NCBI GenBank assembly: GCA_026413225.1
Contig: CM048576.1
Coordinates: 3,294,501 to 3,358,500 of the forward strand
DNA: 64,000 bases
Reading direction: 5' to 3'
Source: Otis tarda
Taxonomy: Eukaryota > Chordata > Aves > Otidiformes > Otididae
The notes under the pieces are model-generated. The model had not been told where the DNA came from and made no database searches. It was given only the letters and a program-made list of their open reading frames with translations. Shown here in pieces: positions 33,601 through 47,000 of the stretch (positions are counted from its first letter, which is position 1; each line of letters begins with the position of its first letter). The position numbers and the translations under genes were made by a program.

Positions 33601-36600
33601 CGCATCTTTTTTTCTCATGGCATGTTAAAGTTAACGCTTTTCCTTTCTGTTATTATAGGGTATAATTTAGGGGAAGCCTGAGAGATCTATTAGGAATATC
33701 AGACAGGTATTTCATGGATATTTTGGGCCTTCTTATTCCTGAGTAATTATTTTGCAAGAGGAGCTTGGTTGGTACTAAACAAGTAAAGTTATCGTGGACC
33801 CTGGCGCAGCTCAGGATTTCCAGATGTGCAAGTCTTTTCAACAGTTTTTTTGTGAAGAGCTGCAGCCTGGATGCTTTGACTTTGTAAACCGCTAGCAAGG
33901 AGCTTAGCTAGATCCTTACAAATTCATTTAAGATTGAGAGGAAGCTTGCCACAATGCAGTTTCTGGAAGTGTTAAACAGAGGCCTAGGTGTGTAGAGTTC
34001 ATCTTTCATCCGAACATTTTGTAGGCTATTTACACAGACCTGGATCAATGAGAGTTGTCTGCACTTAAACATTTGAAACCATAGCTGCTTCCTGATAGGG
34101 TTTTAGTCTGCCTCTATGAAGCTTAACTCTAGTTCTGAAATACTGCCTGCCACCCTTGTGCAGTAGCTTCTGCTGCTCTGTACCTAAAATTTAGGAATAT
34201 CTTATTTTAGAAGGTCTCTTTGCCAGGAATTTTTCAGAGGATGAAGTGGCTGCTTGTGAAGCAATTTGCCACGGTTGCATCCTTGGAAAGTGCTCTGTCG
34301 GGGTGGGGGGGGAGGGGGATGTTGAAATAAAATTGTAGTGAACATAAGCTTGTACCTATGTGTGAGTACAAAGAAGCAAACAAATGCTTTTTGCAAGTGA
34401 CACTGGCTGTAGGAGGAGACAATGACCTCAAAAGCTTTAACACATGAACTTGTCAAAAGTGGTGTGCCAAACCCCAGTTTTTACAAAGTAAATGGCCTAT
34501 GTACTGGAATACATAGGAAAAGCACAACACACTCTTTTATATGCCTTTTACTGTGAAAGGGAGCATTACTGCCAACAATAAATAGATGGATTGTAGTATT
34601 TCAAGTCTTCAGTTTGCTAGGGGAAATTGCTCTACCATTAAAGCTCCCAAGTGGAGTTTTCCAGAGTTACTTATCTCGCTGTCAGTGATTCTTTGCTGGG
34701 CAGACAGAGATCTTCCTGGAGGACTGTCCAAGAACAAAAGCCCCCTACAAACTCCTTAAAACAGGAAATTGTCGTCTTCTGTGATCCTGGGAGGAAAGGT
34801 ACACAGGGTCTTCGGGTATTTCAGGAGGAGTGGTTGGAGAAAAGAAGTCTCGTTCCTGAACCAAGGGACCAAGGACCAGGTCAGCCCCAGTACTGAATGC
34901 TCTCTCCTGTTTTTTGCAGAGTCTAGCATCACCTCAGCCTCCATTTATAGACTGCAGCTCGGCATCTGTTTCAGGGTCTAACATAAAGCTGTTTATGAAG
35001 TAGCTGACTTAACACTAGGTCCTTTGTGCACTTGCAGTTTGAAGTATGCTGTCCTGGAGGAAATTGAAGTTCTGAAACACTGCATACTTCTCTGGATGGT
35101 TCATTTCCCTGGTCTGGTCAGCCACTGCAGCTCAAGGTTACAGGTTTGCATTCCACAGATTCCAGGACACCAAAGTGAACACTGCACATTGACGTAACTT
35201 TCAGCACAGAAACCTTGTGTCTGGCTTCTCTCTTCCTAAATACCATCAGGTTTGGCAGTGATGGGCTGAGTTCAAACTGGGTTTACTGACCTGCCTTAAA
35301 ATACAGTTTTAAACGCAGTTTAGAAAGTGCTGTTGGCTCATTGGAAACAAGAACAGTTTGGCAACTCCAGCCAGCAGTTTTGTCAAGTGAAGCAAGGCAA
35401 GATTTGTCGTGGCAGATAGTACCTTTTATTAGGCCAGCTGGTGTTGGGGGAAAAAACAGATGTGTGTTTAGATACACAAGTATTTTGATTCTGAAATGGA
35501 AATAACAAACTTGAAGTTAAGTACGCACACAGAGCAATTGCTCTAATTCAATTATAAACTTAATTACGCTAACCAGTTAGGCAGTTTGAGGGAGAAAGGG
35601 GTGCTGGTGGCTTTGTAGAACAGTGAGAAGCTGACAGAGATGAGGTGGTCCGGGTCACACGTTGATCCCTATAGTTGTCTGTGCCTGGGCTGCTACCGCT
35701 GTTTATGGGATGGTGCTGTAACCAGTGCTCAAGAAGTGGTTTGGGTTAAAAATAAATTTCAAAATGAGAGATAACCAGTGATGTAATTTACACCATTGCC
35801 TCACAGTTGAATGAGTGTACCTGAGGGAGTGCTGGTGAGGACGAGGGTGGGAATTTCCTGAGCTTTTTGGGCACTAAAGCCAACGTGACATTTATGTATC
35901 TGAAGTCTGTTGGGTTTAGTATTCAGAAAATTTAGTGTTTTAATGATGTTTTGTAAGTTGCCATGGGTCAGGGTACAGAGGTTAAAGGTGGGGTGGTAGT
36001 TTTGTGGTGCTAAAAAAAAATATATTCACTTTTGTTGTAAAATGATGTTGCTGAGTGAGAAACTGAGTGCAAACAGCTCTATGAGTTTAATTTGTCGACT
36101 CCTCCAAAGGAAAAAACGGAGATTATTGTAGGTACCATGTTTCAAAACCAGTGGTTTGAGCCATAACAATCAGCAGCAGGTGAATGAGGAGCTGATGTTT
36201 GGGTACGTGGAAGCAGGGAGGTCAGGTAAGCAATATATTTCAATTCTGTTACAGGTTCTTTTTTGTTTACACAACATAGCGTACACTTTCACCTTTTATG
36301 TTTCGAAGCACAGAAACTTGATGGATGTTTAATCATTGTCCCAAAACAGTGTATGTGAATTGGTAACTGTTGCTAAAACTTGTTTTTCAGTAGCCTTGAA
36401 ACAGAATGAGAATGAGCGAAGGTCCTTTGAACTACTTGCAGGTCAGGTCTATGTTAGGGCTCCTAGGATTAAAAAGAAAAACCAACAAAAAAAAACCCAA
36501 AACAACTAAGAAAACCAACTAATTTTCAAATGAGTTGTGCAAAATCTTTGGTACGGTAGCACTTACCTTCCGACTGCTTTCAGCTAATAGTGGAGAAAAT

Positions 36601-39600
36601 TTTCGCTCTGGAAGTCCTTAAGTGCTCACATTTGAATTCTCACCTTCTCCGGGGATCTGCACTTTGGTGGTGAATCCCCACATGTTTCCAGTGCTGGAAA
36701 AACCATTCTCTCAAACTGTAAGTGTCTGTGGCAAAGTTAAATACAGCCCATTAAATACGGGCTGAAGCGTCCCAATGAGAATATTTTGAAAACTTTTGAA
36801 AATGTCTTTAAATTTCACCACGTTTCTCTTGAACTCGAAATACTCTGAAGTATTGTGGGCCAGGGTATAAGTGTGTGCGTGGGGATTGTGGGGAGGAGGA
36901 GCCATGCTGCTGCAGTGGGAAAGAAAAAGCAAGCCACTGTTTCTTCTATACCAATCCCAGTCCTTGTTTAGAGTCGCTGATGGTTTACAGCTCAAAGATG
37001 AACAACTTTTCCAACCCACTTTTCACTTAGTTCGTGTGCGTGCCTTGATCTCCCCAGCCCAAACACTCCCGAGGTACCGTGTCTGTTTAGTTTTAGGTTA
37101 TGGGTCTTTAATCGCTCCTGAAGGTAGCACCTTATGGTCCAACAACTACTATAGGGACTATCTCATAACTGGCAATAAGACGTGGCAGAATGTTGTTTTG
37201 AAATGGGGATGATGCAAAGATGTAGAACTGAGGTGAAGCTGTAACATTGCAGCCTTTTACTCTTTGTCACTGTGACTTACTGTGGCTGTAAAAGTGCCCT
37301 GTGCCACTAAAAGATTAACAAAGAAAATTGAGCTGTTTTATAACCTGGCTGAGCTTCAGCGTGCTCATCTTTTCATGCAGAAAGTATTTTCATATTGCTT
37401 GAATTACCTTCTTAAAACATTTGATGTTTTTTACTACCTGATTTTCTGTAAAGGACCAATATTGGTCCCACTCCTTTTGATTTTTTTTCTAAAGATGGCA
37501 TGCATATGCATACTTCCTTTGTCCATGCCGAAGCCTATGTAGGAGCCACTTGTTTGAACAGTGGTGTCAGTGCAATGAAGGGGAAAGTTATTTTACAAAA
37601 GTGACTTAACGGAGCAATATTCCACATTCATGGCAGGCATGCTGTTCCCGTAATAAATTTAAATCGATTTATTGCACGTCACTGACTTCCGCTACTTTAT
37701 TTTAAATTCTGTAACCAGATCAAGGTCAAGGAAGCAAAAGATGAAAGGAAAAGGGGAAAGGAAGCCAGAAGAAGGGAGAGGCAGGCAGGAAGGGGGAAGC
37801 AGGACAAGGAATGGTTCAGAGCAGGATTTGGAGGAGGTGAGCAGGATAGAGCTCTGGCACTTAGAGACTGGGCAGATGAGCGTTACTTGTTCAGATGAAC
37901 AGAGAAGGAAAATGGGTTAGTCTTCTGAGCATACAAGAATTGGGAGTATTGATGGCTTAGGTTTTGCTCCTTGCTTACAATTGTATATTGGTTCTATTTC
38001 TAAATTTCAGTTATGCTGTTAGTCCTTGCAAATGTAATTCTTTGTGTGGCCAGTTGCTGAACAGAAGTACTTCTGGACTTCTGATGTGCCAAGGAATTGC
38101 TGCAGCGACTGGGAATTCAGAAGGAAGGGTATCCCAAGGCCATTTTAGAATATGCTGTTGCAAGATTTTACTGTGGTGTTTTGGTCTGAGATCAATGAAA
38201 TATGCTTTTCATTTGATTCACACTGGAGAACAGACCGTCTGGATCTTCAGATGCCTCATGAGGTCGAGTTGTTTTCTTTCACTGAAGGGAGTGTTTTGCT
38301 TGTGCTTAACTTCTTCCTCTGCAGTAGTGTGAAATTTCATTTTAAACCCAAATGGCCCTCACAGTTTCACTGAGACTTTATATATATTGTTAAGTGTTAG
38401 TTAATCTGTTCTCTTGGATAGATATTTTTCCTCTGTCTGAAACGATTTGCGGTATCAAAAGTGAAACCATAGGAACAAGAGGCAGCCAAGTGTAAATGTC
38501 TGTAGAACAAGGTAGGCTCTGACAGCTGCCGTTAAAATCTGTGCTACGACTGGTGAGAGCTGTGGTAAGCTGTTCCAAACTTGCAGTGCTCTTTGTATCT
38601 GGGAAGCTCCACATGAGCAATTTGCAAGTGTGGTCTGGTTTTGAGTACGCATAAGGGAAAGGAGAAGGATGATGTGAAGAATCTGCCTGACTCCAGGAAA
38701 TAATCAGATCCAATTATGTTGTTGATGTTTAACCACCAACTTTACCAAGATAATATTTCTGTATCATGTTAATTGTGTGAGTCATGTGGAACATGGAAGT
38801 TTGGGAGGGCCCTACGAAGGTGAAACCTGGTGGCTCATGTTTCCTTTATTCAGAAATAATTGGAGCAAACCCAGGAACTGATTGTCCTGCTCTGCTCTCT
38901 GCAAGTAGACAGCCTTGGTGGCCGCAGAATCTCCACTGCAGGGTCAGAGGATGTCTGGGCATATTGCGTCTAGCTTGGCGCAGTGTCTTTCCCCTGTGCG
39001 TTGCATAGGGAATGAAGCATGGATCAGATTCATCCTCCTCATTTTCAGATACTGCTGCAGCCTTAGAACTTGCAGACAGTGTGGGGCAAACAGTCCCTTC
39101 TACTCCATCAGGACCTTGCACAAAAACATTTGCTTCCACACGTGGGAGAGGACTGGTCCCCTAGAAGGCAGTTTTGTATTTTTCAGAAGAAAGAAGTTGT
39201 CCTCCTTGTATTATTTATCACACCTATAAAATCAATTTGTGTGTATTTGATTTATATGTAATCTTTCCTTTGAGGTTTGTAATCCATTGTGTTTTTGAAG
39301 GAATTTTCAATAACTTCTCATCCTGGTTCAAACATTATTTATTAAAAGCAGCTTTACGCAATCAGTACCTGCACTGTAGCAGGAAAGCAGAGCTATTGGC
39401 AACTGTTATTTTTATGTTTACTAGCTTGAACTCTGTCCTCTGAAAATTAGTGCTGTAGTTTCTCTAAAGTTTTTCTGGTATTAAATACCTTCTCTGGGAG
39501 ACTTGCTTGCTCCTGCGTGCTTGTAAGTGGACCCAAGCTAATGTCTTTTCCACTTAAACGAAACATTGGACAAGGTCTGTCAGGTTTAAGAGCCGTAAGC

Positions 39601-39957
39601 AGTAGTTTCCTGAGCCCAAAAAGTAAAAATGTGTTTGTTACACAGATGATAGTTTCAAAAATGCTTTATTTTTAGTATTACAGACATTTGGTTTTCTCTA
39701 GTCTGTGTTAGGAATTTGTCTGGAGCGGTCAGTAGCAGAAATGTGGAAGATTGTTAGTGATAGATTGCAAATAAATTGATTTGCTTTTTTGAAAATTACA
39801 GGTAACTAATTGCATTTCTGTAGAGTTGCACAGTCTGGGTCCTAGAAAAACCTGACCCTAGAGAATTCAGCTGAATTTTCTTCATTCAGAGTCAATCACA
39901 AAGCCACTTCACTTTTGCTTTCAGAGATGAAAATGACGGTTTTCCTCTTTGTTTTAG
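21656..39957 (+). other. ZBTB44: ZBTB44 intron 1 (about 18 kb)
   Basis: The intron is bounded by GTAAGC and TTTTGTTTTAG. Beyond about 22.1 kb the base composition becomes AT-rich. No second gene, tRNA or CR1 copy was recognised. A stretch near 31470-31700 has an unusually protein-like minus-strand reading frame, treated as a finding and not as a gene. Extra noncoding leader exons may be hidden here. Confidence 0.7.
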
Positions 39958-41027
39958 GATACCTGTGATCCCTCGTATGTGGAAAGAACGCTAGCAGAAA
40001 GGTGAAAAAATGGGTGTTAAAACCTTCACTCATAATTCTCCTGCTCATAGTCAGGAGATGTTGGGAAAGCTGAACATGCTCCGCAACGATGGCCATTTTT
40101 GCGATATCACCATCCGCGTCCAGGACAAAATCTTCAGGGCGCACAAGGTGGTTTTGGCAGCCTGCAGCGACTTCTTCCGTTCTAAACTCGTTGGCCAAGC
40201 AGAAGACGAGAGCAAGAGCGTGTTAGACCTGCACCACGTGACAGTGACTGGTTTTATACCTCTTCTGGAATATGCTTACACGGCAACGCTATCTATTAAT
40301 ACAGAAAACATTATTGACGTGTTGGCTGCTGCCAGCTACATGCAGATGTTCAGCGTTGCTAGCACGTGCTCGGAGTTCATGAAGTCCAGCATTTTATGGA
40401 ATACGCCCAACAGCCAGCCAGAGAAGGTGCTGGACGCAGGACAGGAGAACAGCGCAAACTGCAATTTTACTTCTCGAGACGGCAGCCTTTCTCCGGTTTC
40501 TTCTGAGTGCAGCGTTGTGGAAAGAACCATTCCTGTTTGCCGAGAGTCGCGACGAAAGCGCAAAAGCTACATAGTTATGTCTCCTGAGAGCCCCCTTAAG
40601 TGTAACACACAAACAAGTTCCCCCCAAGTGCTGAATCCTTCAACTTCTTACCCGGAGTCCAGAAATCAGCCTGTGGACTCGTCCTTAGCTTTTCCCTGGA
40701 CTTTTCCTTTTGGAATCGATCGAAGACTTCAGTCTGAGAAGGTGAAGCAGGCAGAGAACTCTAGGATTTTGGAAATGCCTGGGCCCTCTGAGTCCAACAG
40801 AAGAATTGCAGATTATGTGACTTGTGAGAGCACAAAAGCCAGTTCTCCCCTCGTCATTGAAGAAGACGTGCACGTCAAAGTGGAAAGGTTAAGCGATGAG
40901 GAGGTTCACGAGGAAGTATCGCAGCCTGTTAGCGCGTCCCAGAGCTCTCTGAGCGATCAGCAGACAGTCCCAGGAAGCGAGCAAGTGCAGGAAGATCTCC
41001 TGATCAGCCCACAGTCTTCCTCTATAG
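39958..41027 (+). CDS. ZBTB44: ZBTB44 exon 2: leader end, BTB domain and linker
   Basis: The acceptor is GTTTTAG|GATACC, and coding starts at 40010 after 52 nt of leader. The exon encodes residues 1-339 and the first base of G340, so the whole BTB domain lies in one exon. The donor is CTATAG|GTATGA. Reading through this donor would add about 46 intronic codons before a stop at 41165; that is not expected in the mature message. Confidence 0.93.
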
Positions 41028-44000
41028 GTATGAACATTTCTGGGGCTAGATGTGTACAAATAGTTATGTGTGCACTTGTGATTTTATTGGAGGAAGTCTG
41101 CTTCATGATTTTTCATGCTTTTGTGCAACTGCATTTTGGCTCCAGTTTTATGAAATGTTGCTTATAAACCCTGATGGAGGGATGGGACTTGGAGCTCTTT
41201 AAATAGCTTTGAAGAAGGCAGCTAAGAAAGGTAAGCCTGTTGGTAGACCTTCTTATTCAGGAGAGGTTGAGAGCCTCTTTTTACCTCTGGTTGCTTGACT
41301 GGGGAGAATAATTCTGTTTTCAGTAGTGTCAAAAGGCATGATCTCAGCTGAGCAGCAGCACCAAATCAGAAAGACTTGTGGTTGTAGCCACGGAGGGATA
41401 GAATGGTACTTTGCATCAGACATAAAATCTTGTATAATCGTGACAGAGAGCCTTTGTAAGAAGATTTGCAAAATAAGTGGTGGAACACTGTCATCCTAAT
41501 GCCCCAGACGAAAACAAAACCACACAGTCATAATACTGAGAATCTTTCCATTTCTGTGGGATTTGGTTCTCAAGTTGCTGCTTCAAATACTGCCAGTTGC
41601 TGAGAGAAACCTTTTTTTTTTCCATGGAAGACAACTTGAAGCCAATTTTGGGTTCTTGTAGCAGACTGTTGTTTATTAATAGCTAATGATTAAAAGTTAC
41701 TGTAACAACCCCGTTTTCCCTTGTTGTGCAGAATGCATTGACTGGCTTTTAGTAAGCCAGAAGATAGAGGTTGGGCAATATTTCTAGTCTAATTACCGGA
41801 TTTTTGCCTAAGTCAGCTATTTTGCTTTCTTTTGGCTTAACCTGTGCTCAGTAGTTTGTTTACTGAAAGATTTTTAATAAAGCCTGTTTTGTTTGAAGGC
41901 GGTAAGAATGGCGCATGTACTGGTCTGCTTTGTTCAAATAATGTATACATGAAAGGCTGCTTCAGTTAAATAAATAAATAAACTACAGCAAAGTAAATAA
42001 ATGTAGTCTAGTAGCCTGCATTATTTGTTTGGTCAGCGTAACACTGTGCCTTCTCTGAGGAAAGTGAGTGTTAGATCAGTCTGACCATTCCAGGATTGCA
42101 ATATGTAATCAGTGTTGTTAAACTCTTCAGGTAATACACACTAAAATGAAACAAAAATATTTTCCATTTATCCCATTCCTTCAGGATTTTGTGTGATTGG
42201 TTTTGTTCATTGGTTTGTGTAGCTCATATGTTGATAATGCTTTTTCCAAATGAAAATGTTTTATTTACTGGAGACAGGGATATTTACCTTTTGTGAGAAG
42301 CAGACTTCATATCAGTGTAAATATAAATCTTTAAATGTAGTTTGCCAAAATACTGCATAGATTAAAAATGACAAGAAACAATTTGTTTGCTGGGTGGTCT
42401 CCAGGAAAAGTGATCCTTGTTCAAGAACAGGTTTAGTTTGACTCAGTTTTTAACTCATTACAGTAGGAGCTTCAGAAGGGCCTTGCCAGTGCCATGTGAG
42501 AAGACGTGGAAATTATTTCATCAACATAAATCTACTATCACAGACAAAGGAGAAGAAGGAGAAATAATTTTTAAGGAAAGTTAAAAGGTGAAAGGAGGGA
42601 GTTTTACCAACTCTAAATATCATACCCAAGCAGCTTAAAAGAACAAACTGAGTATAAACTCTAGATTACAGCTGAGCAGCGTACCCTCTGCCGAAGTGTT
42701 CAGAGAACATCTCTTGGAGTTAAAAAAAGCAGAAAAATTGCACAGTCAAAAGTGGCTTGAATGACTTGGGACATGAGAGAGTGAGGCTAGGACTGATTTG
42801 CAGAGGGAGAGGTGCCACTGAGTGCTATAAAATTGCCTTTTCTAAGAGTGTTAAACAAAAAAATACCTTGAAAGATTCTCCAGCAGCCAGGCACCTTATT
42901 GGATTCTGTTCTTGCTGTAGCCGATTTGCAGAAATTATTTCTGTTGAAAAGCAACTTTGCACATCTGTCTTCAAAAGCTCTCTGTTTTGAAGCCAAATGA
43001 TGTTTTTGGGAAAGTTTTCTGGTTTCTATTTCCTATTTTAGGTTGTGTACTGCTGAGGTAATGTACTTGACCATTTGTATGGCATGGGGCAGAGTATCTT
43101 AGGCTTTAATGATTATAATGTTTAAACTTAAATGTCTGTTACTGAGGATATTAGTACAGTATGTTCTTCCTTAAAATGGCTACAGAGAGGAAAAAAAAAA
43201 TATGCTAGCCCTAAACCTTCAAAGTACAAGTTTGTTCTTCGACTACCTTTGAATTAATATTTAGTGGTCTTTGCATAACATTACTGACTATCATCATAAT
43301 AGTTTTTATTCTATTTTATTTTGCTATAAAAAGAAATGGTGCTCTTGCTTTTTAGCACAGTTCACATGTACCTAATGTATGATAAGGCACACTTTGGGAG
43401 GTAAAAAGTGCTTTCCAGCTACAAAGATGTATTTCCTCATGCAGTAATGTAAGAACAGTAAATGGAGGCAGCAAGACATGTTAAAGTACAGCTGTCGCTT
43501 CCGTGAACATATTTTCTTTGTATAATTGCATATATTTATCTCAGTGTTTTATAGCGCATTTATAAAAGCATTCCTGCCTCTCTTTCTGATATTGTAAAAA
43601 GCTCTTATTCACTCCTTGGGCAATTTCAAGAATTGTTCATTTGCAATTTATGATATTTGGAAGCACTTTATAATACGGAAGGAGACGTGAAGCAAGGCCC
43701 TGATAAATAAGTCATTATGGTTACAACAATAGCTGTGTCTGAGAAGATATCTTCATAACTCATTAACAGTTTCCATTTGAGAGGTGAAGGCATCAAATTA
43801 AACCTAAGAGCAACTGGGCTTATTTTTCAGTAGCCTTTCAGTTAAGTATTCTGTGAGAAAGAAGGATAAATCAAAACAGGATTAACTTTTTGAACTTCCT
43901 AGAGTGCTTAGTTGCTGAATTTCCCAAACGTAGTTTGTCAGCTCGTAACGAAACTAAAAATTGTGATTCCACTCGTGTGATTTTGATACTGCTGGGGATG

Positions 44001-47000
44001 CAAGTTTTCTCCCATCACTGGCCCCATAACATGAGCTCACATTAAGACAATAGTATTTCACTTCAGTAGGGTTTTGTACAACACCCTTGGCCTTCGTAGG
44101 GACAGCCTTTTTTGGAGACAATGCTCTCGTTCTTTTTGGCAGTATAAGCACACTTTCTTCTTCTCTTCCCATGTATTTGTTCCTTCTCTCTGGTTTTCCA
44201 TTTTGTCTGACACTTTTCATTGTAGACCTAACGATACTGGGTTTTCCTAGTGTGCTTTAGAGAAGGGTGCCCAAATTCAGATTGCTCACGCACCGCTCTC
44301 TTAGAAAGCAGAGTTATTTTTACCACAGCAGCAAGAGCAGCTCCTAGCACTGTCCTAAGCTTCGCTCATTCTCAAGATGTAGGTGTAGAGAGAGAAGTTT
44401 CATTCCCGTATCTGTTCTCAGCTCACATGGATTCAGTGGTAGAGACTCAAAGGCTGCTTGACTCTTCAGAAAAGTTCAAGCGATGCTTAGTATTCAGTCT
44501 CAACAGAGAGAAAAAGAGGCAAGACGGAATTAGTTCTGCACCACTTCCAAGTGACTTTCTGATCCTTTTGAAATTTGGCAGAGTTCAGACATTCATATCT
44601 TATTGTCTCCCATTGCACCCGTAGTCATCATCAGAGGAAAAGGAGGTCTGCGAGGAGATCCAGTCTGCTCTTCTACTCTCGCCTTCAAGAGGCAACAAAA
44701 CATGGCTTATCTAGATGGTCACATGTAACCAAACCAGAGGATTTTTTTTTATCAAGGGGTATGGTTGGTGAAGGGTCAGTATCAGTTCTGGGAGCTGTTT
44801 TAGTACTGTGCTGCCAACGTCCCTCCCTGGTGTCATCAGGCCAAACTAACCTTCCCTAATACGCCTAAACAAGAATTGAACGCCAGACTCCAAGTGGTGA
44901 TGGGGGAGGCCCGTCTGAGCAACCACCAGATGCATCAGGTGAATGAGTCGTAGTTTTGCTTTAGTGCTGCATTTACCTTAAATTCTGCTTCCAAAATCCA
45001 CCTGAGCTACATTTGCTTGATTGTTGTTGCACTGAAGAAAGCTCTAGAATGGTTTCGTGTATACGATTCTCTTACAAACAGATGTTTGGTCTCTTTTGTG
45101 TTGCATTTCTAATTTCTCAGAGGGCTCTCTCTCTCTCAGCATCTTCTCAGTAAATAAAGGCATTATCTATATGTATATATATATATATATGTATATATAT
45201 GGAATATTTGGGACACAAATCAATGTAGTGTAGCAGGATTGAACTCTTTATTGCTCAAGAAGTCTTGAAAACTGATGGGATAGTCCTTTTAGGTGAAGGT
45301 AACGTTTCTGCTTTACAGTGTTGGTACTGGATGTGTTTTGAAAACTGTGGCTGTATTTAACATAGATTCTTTCCGTTTTCTAGATGTGCCAAATATTTGC
45401 CTTTTATTGAGTTGTCTGTTTACTAGGTAATCTGTGCAGATGAGAAGTTGAGCTGGAACGCATTGCTTCTGGGTTTTCTAAATGGTTTTTCTGAGACAAT
45501 TTTAATTTCTTATCACCCAGAGATTTGGGAAAGCAAGCTTTATGTGTATTAACCTGCACCCCCCCCCCCTTTTGAACACTTATTTACATTAAATTGCCCT
45601 TTTTTTTTCTTTGCCTAGGCTCAATAGATGAGGGGGTTACGGAGGGATTACCCACACTCCAAAGTACCTCTGGCACTAACGCTCATGCAGATGATGATGA
45701 TCGGTATGTACCAACGTGGTGTGCAAACTGTTCTGCAGCAAGTGCTGTGTTGTAATTAACCTACCCAGCCTTAATCCCAGCATGTTCAGTTGTTCGTACA
45801 TCTAATTTGCTGTGTTGATCAAAGTACAATCAGTGCCTGAAGGATCAGATGCTTTAGAAGAATGTAGGTGATGAAAGTCAGAATCTGCTTACTTGTTGCT
45901 TTTCATTTTCTGTCTATTTCCAGGGAACACTGGTGAAGACACATATTAATGTTTTTGCTGTTTCTTCATCACTGTGCTTCATGAATAAATTTAAAAAAGA
46001 TCTTTACTGTGAAACAGGTGTGGTAGCTGCATGCATGTTAAAGCTGACCTAAAGCCACAAAAGCAACAAAATGAAAACAAGTACCTAGCCTTGGCTTCAC
46101 CAGTTGCCGTAAACCACAGAACATGCAGAGCAGCCTTAAATCTTTTCTCCCAAACTTTCTGCATGTAGCTTCTTACGAGATGCTGCATGTCACTTACTGT
46201 AAATATTTAACACTCTCACTGTGCTGAGATGAGCAATTTATTAAGGGAATCCCTTATAAGGGAAGGCTGCCAGAGAAGACCCAACTAAAATGGGTCTGTT
46301 TGGTGGAAGATGTATTGTTGTTCTGTTAGAGCGAAGCAGTGTACCTGCAAGCAGCAACCACAACTGGTTTGACTTTGACTTATTTGCTTTTTGTGGTATG
46401 TGTCAAGTATGGCACATAAATAGCTATTCCCTTTCTAAGCAAAATTTTTAAGTATTGACAGTGTAGCTTTTGCACGGCTTCTTGTTAGACAAGTGGGGCT
46501 GAGGAAGAAGTGTGAGCCGTTGGGAGTTGTTCTAGAAACCGTGTCAAGTGAAACTCCCTATAGAGATAGCTATCAAGAGCTGCATTTTCACAGCTTGTAA
46601 AATCTTTCCTGCCACTTCCATCTAAAACCTGTCCCATTGTAGGATTAAATCTGAAGGGAAAATAACTGCCTAGATAAGATTTTTGTGTATGGCAGAGAAG
46701 ATTTTATCTATCTGCTAACAAACCACAGTATAAAAATAATACCCAGCACTTAGGGTTTGAATTGATAGTAGGAGCACATGTTACATTAGAAGTATTCCAG
46801 GTTTTTAAAGCTGTATATAATTCTAAAGTCAAGCAGTTTTCAGCAGTAAATTATTTCAGAAGTTTCCCATAAAATTGCACAGCTTCTGCACAAACTGTGT
46901 AGAAAATTCAAAGTATATAAAATGCTTTTAACACACTGAAAATTCCCGTTAAAAGATCTCTTCTTTGTAGAGAAGGAAAAAAATATTTGCCTTAGTTTAT

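Noticed and set aside
41028..41167. Extension of the ZBTB44 BTB exon to a stop at 41165
   Set aside because: The frame leaves recognisable ZBTB44 sequence exactly at a GTATGA donor, and exon 3 restores the known sequence. The extension is intronic.
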